From: Palsa-872 sp036495195
Lineage (GTDB): Bacteria > Chloroflexota > Dormibacteria > Dormibacterales > Dormibacteraceae
Reading direction: 5' to 3'
NCBI GenBank assembly: GCA_036495195.1
Contig: DASXNH010000274.1
Span: 1 to 21,858, forward strand
DNA: 21,858 nucleotides
The position numbers and the translations under genes are program-made. Below the pieces are notes generated by a model, which saw only the letters and a program-made list of their open reading frames with translations, was not told the DNA's origin and did not search any database. Of the stretch, positions 21,807-21,858 are shown one piece after another. Each line of letters opens with the position of its first letter. Position 1 is the stretch's first letter.

Positions 21807-21858
21807 CCAGACATTCCCCCGCAGTGCATTTTGCGACCGGCCGCCGCGATCAATTCAA
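21807..21858 (-). promoter_or_regulatory. dhaM 5' region
   Basis: These last 52 bases hold the purine-rich ribosome site for dhaM (GGGGGA about 9 nt before the ATG). No clear promoter boxes are visible before the window ends. Confidence 0.3.

Noticed and set aside
1..21858. tRNA, rRNA, CRISPR arrays, insertion sequences or transposase genes
   Set aside because: None was found on reading both strands; no direct-repeat array, no transposase-like frame and no RNA gene signature.

Overview
The window is GC-rich and densely coded, with short intergenic gaps, overlapping start/stop codons and several GTG/TTG starts. It holds chromosomal housekeeping and metabolic genes. The mix (an F420-type luciferase-like oxidoreductase, a cytoplasmic sulfite-oxidase-like protein with a ferredoxin-reductase-type partner, a Tat/lipobox polyamine-binding protein, a TIGR00977-type citramalate synthase, and a Dha phosphotransferase system with its own EI and HPr) suggests a soil-type member of the Terrabacteria, such as Dormibacterota, Chloroflexota or a deep actinobacterium. 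That placement is inference; there is no rRNA or marker gene here. I see no mobile element, CRISPR array, tRNA or rRNA.

Layout. 1-1046 (minus): a PiT-family transporter followed, with an ATGA overlap, by the first 19 codons of a protein that may be the DUF47/PhoU-like Pit accessory protein. 1105-4332 (plus): a D-Ala-D-Ala carboxypeptidase-like protein, a small conserved protein, a sulfite-oxidase-like molybdoenzyme, an FAD/NAD(P)H reductase and a small CxxC/CxxC protein, tightly spaced and probably one transcript. 4425-6067 (plus): an eight-helix membrane HD-GYP protein preceded by a strikingly regular leader hairpin. 6123-6956 (plus): an F420-type oxidoreductase, convergent with 7009-12275 (minus), a polyamine uptake operon potA-potD-potB-potC ending in an agmatinase-family ureohydrolase. 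12444-16711 (minus): cimA and ppc, overlapping at TTGA.

16712-17029 is a divergent control region. On the minus strand it reads as a complete ribosome-mediated attenuator for cimA-ppc: an 18-codon leader peptide with three Ile codons and one Val codon, an antiterminator, and a terminator hairpin whose U-run touches the cimA start codon. On the plus strand it has a good sigma70-type promoter and a perfect 8-bp inverted repeat in front of an aquaglyceroporin.

17030-21211 (plus): aquaglyceroporin, dhaK, dhaL and a PTS enzyme I. 21170-21806 (minus): dhaM and an HPr gene, converging on and overlapping the EI gene by 42 nt. Together these make a self-contained dihydroxyacetone uptake and phosphorylation system: channel, then DhaK/DhaL, with phosphate relayed PEP to EI to HPr to DhaM to DhaL-ADP. 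The three parts fused in E. coli DhaM are separate genes here.

The most interesting signals are the Ile-codon attenuator upstream of cimA-ppc, the structured RNA leader in front of the HD-GYP gene, the unusual channel filter of the aquaporin, and the split, convergently overlapping Dha-PTS.
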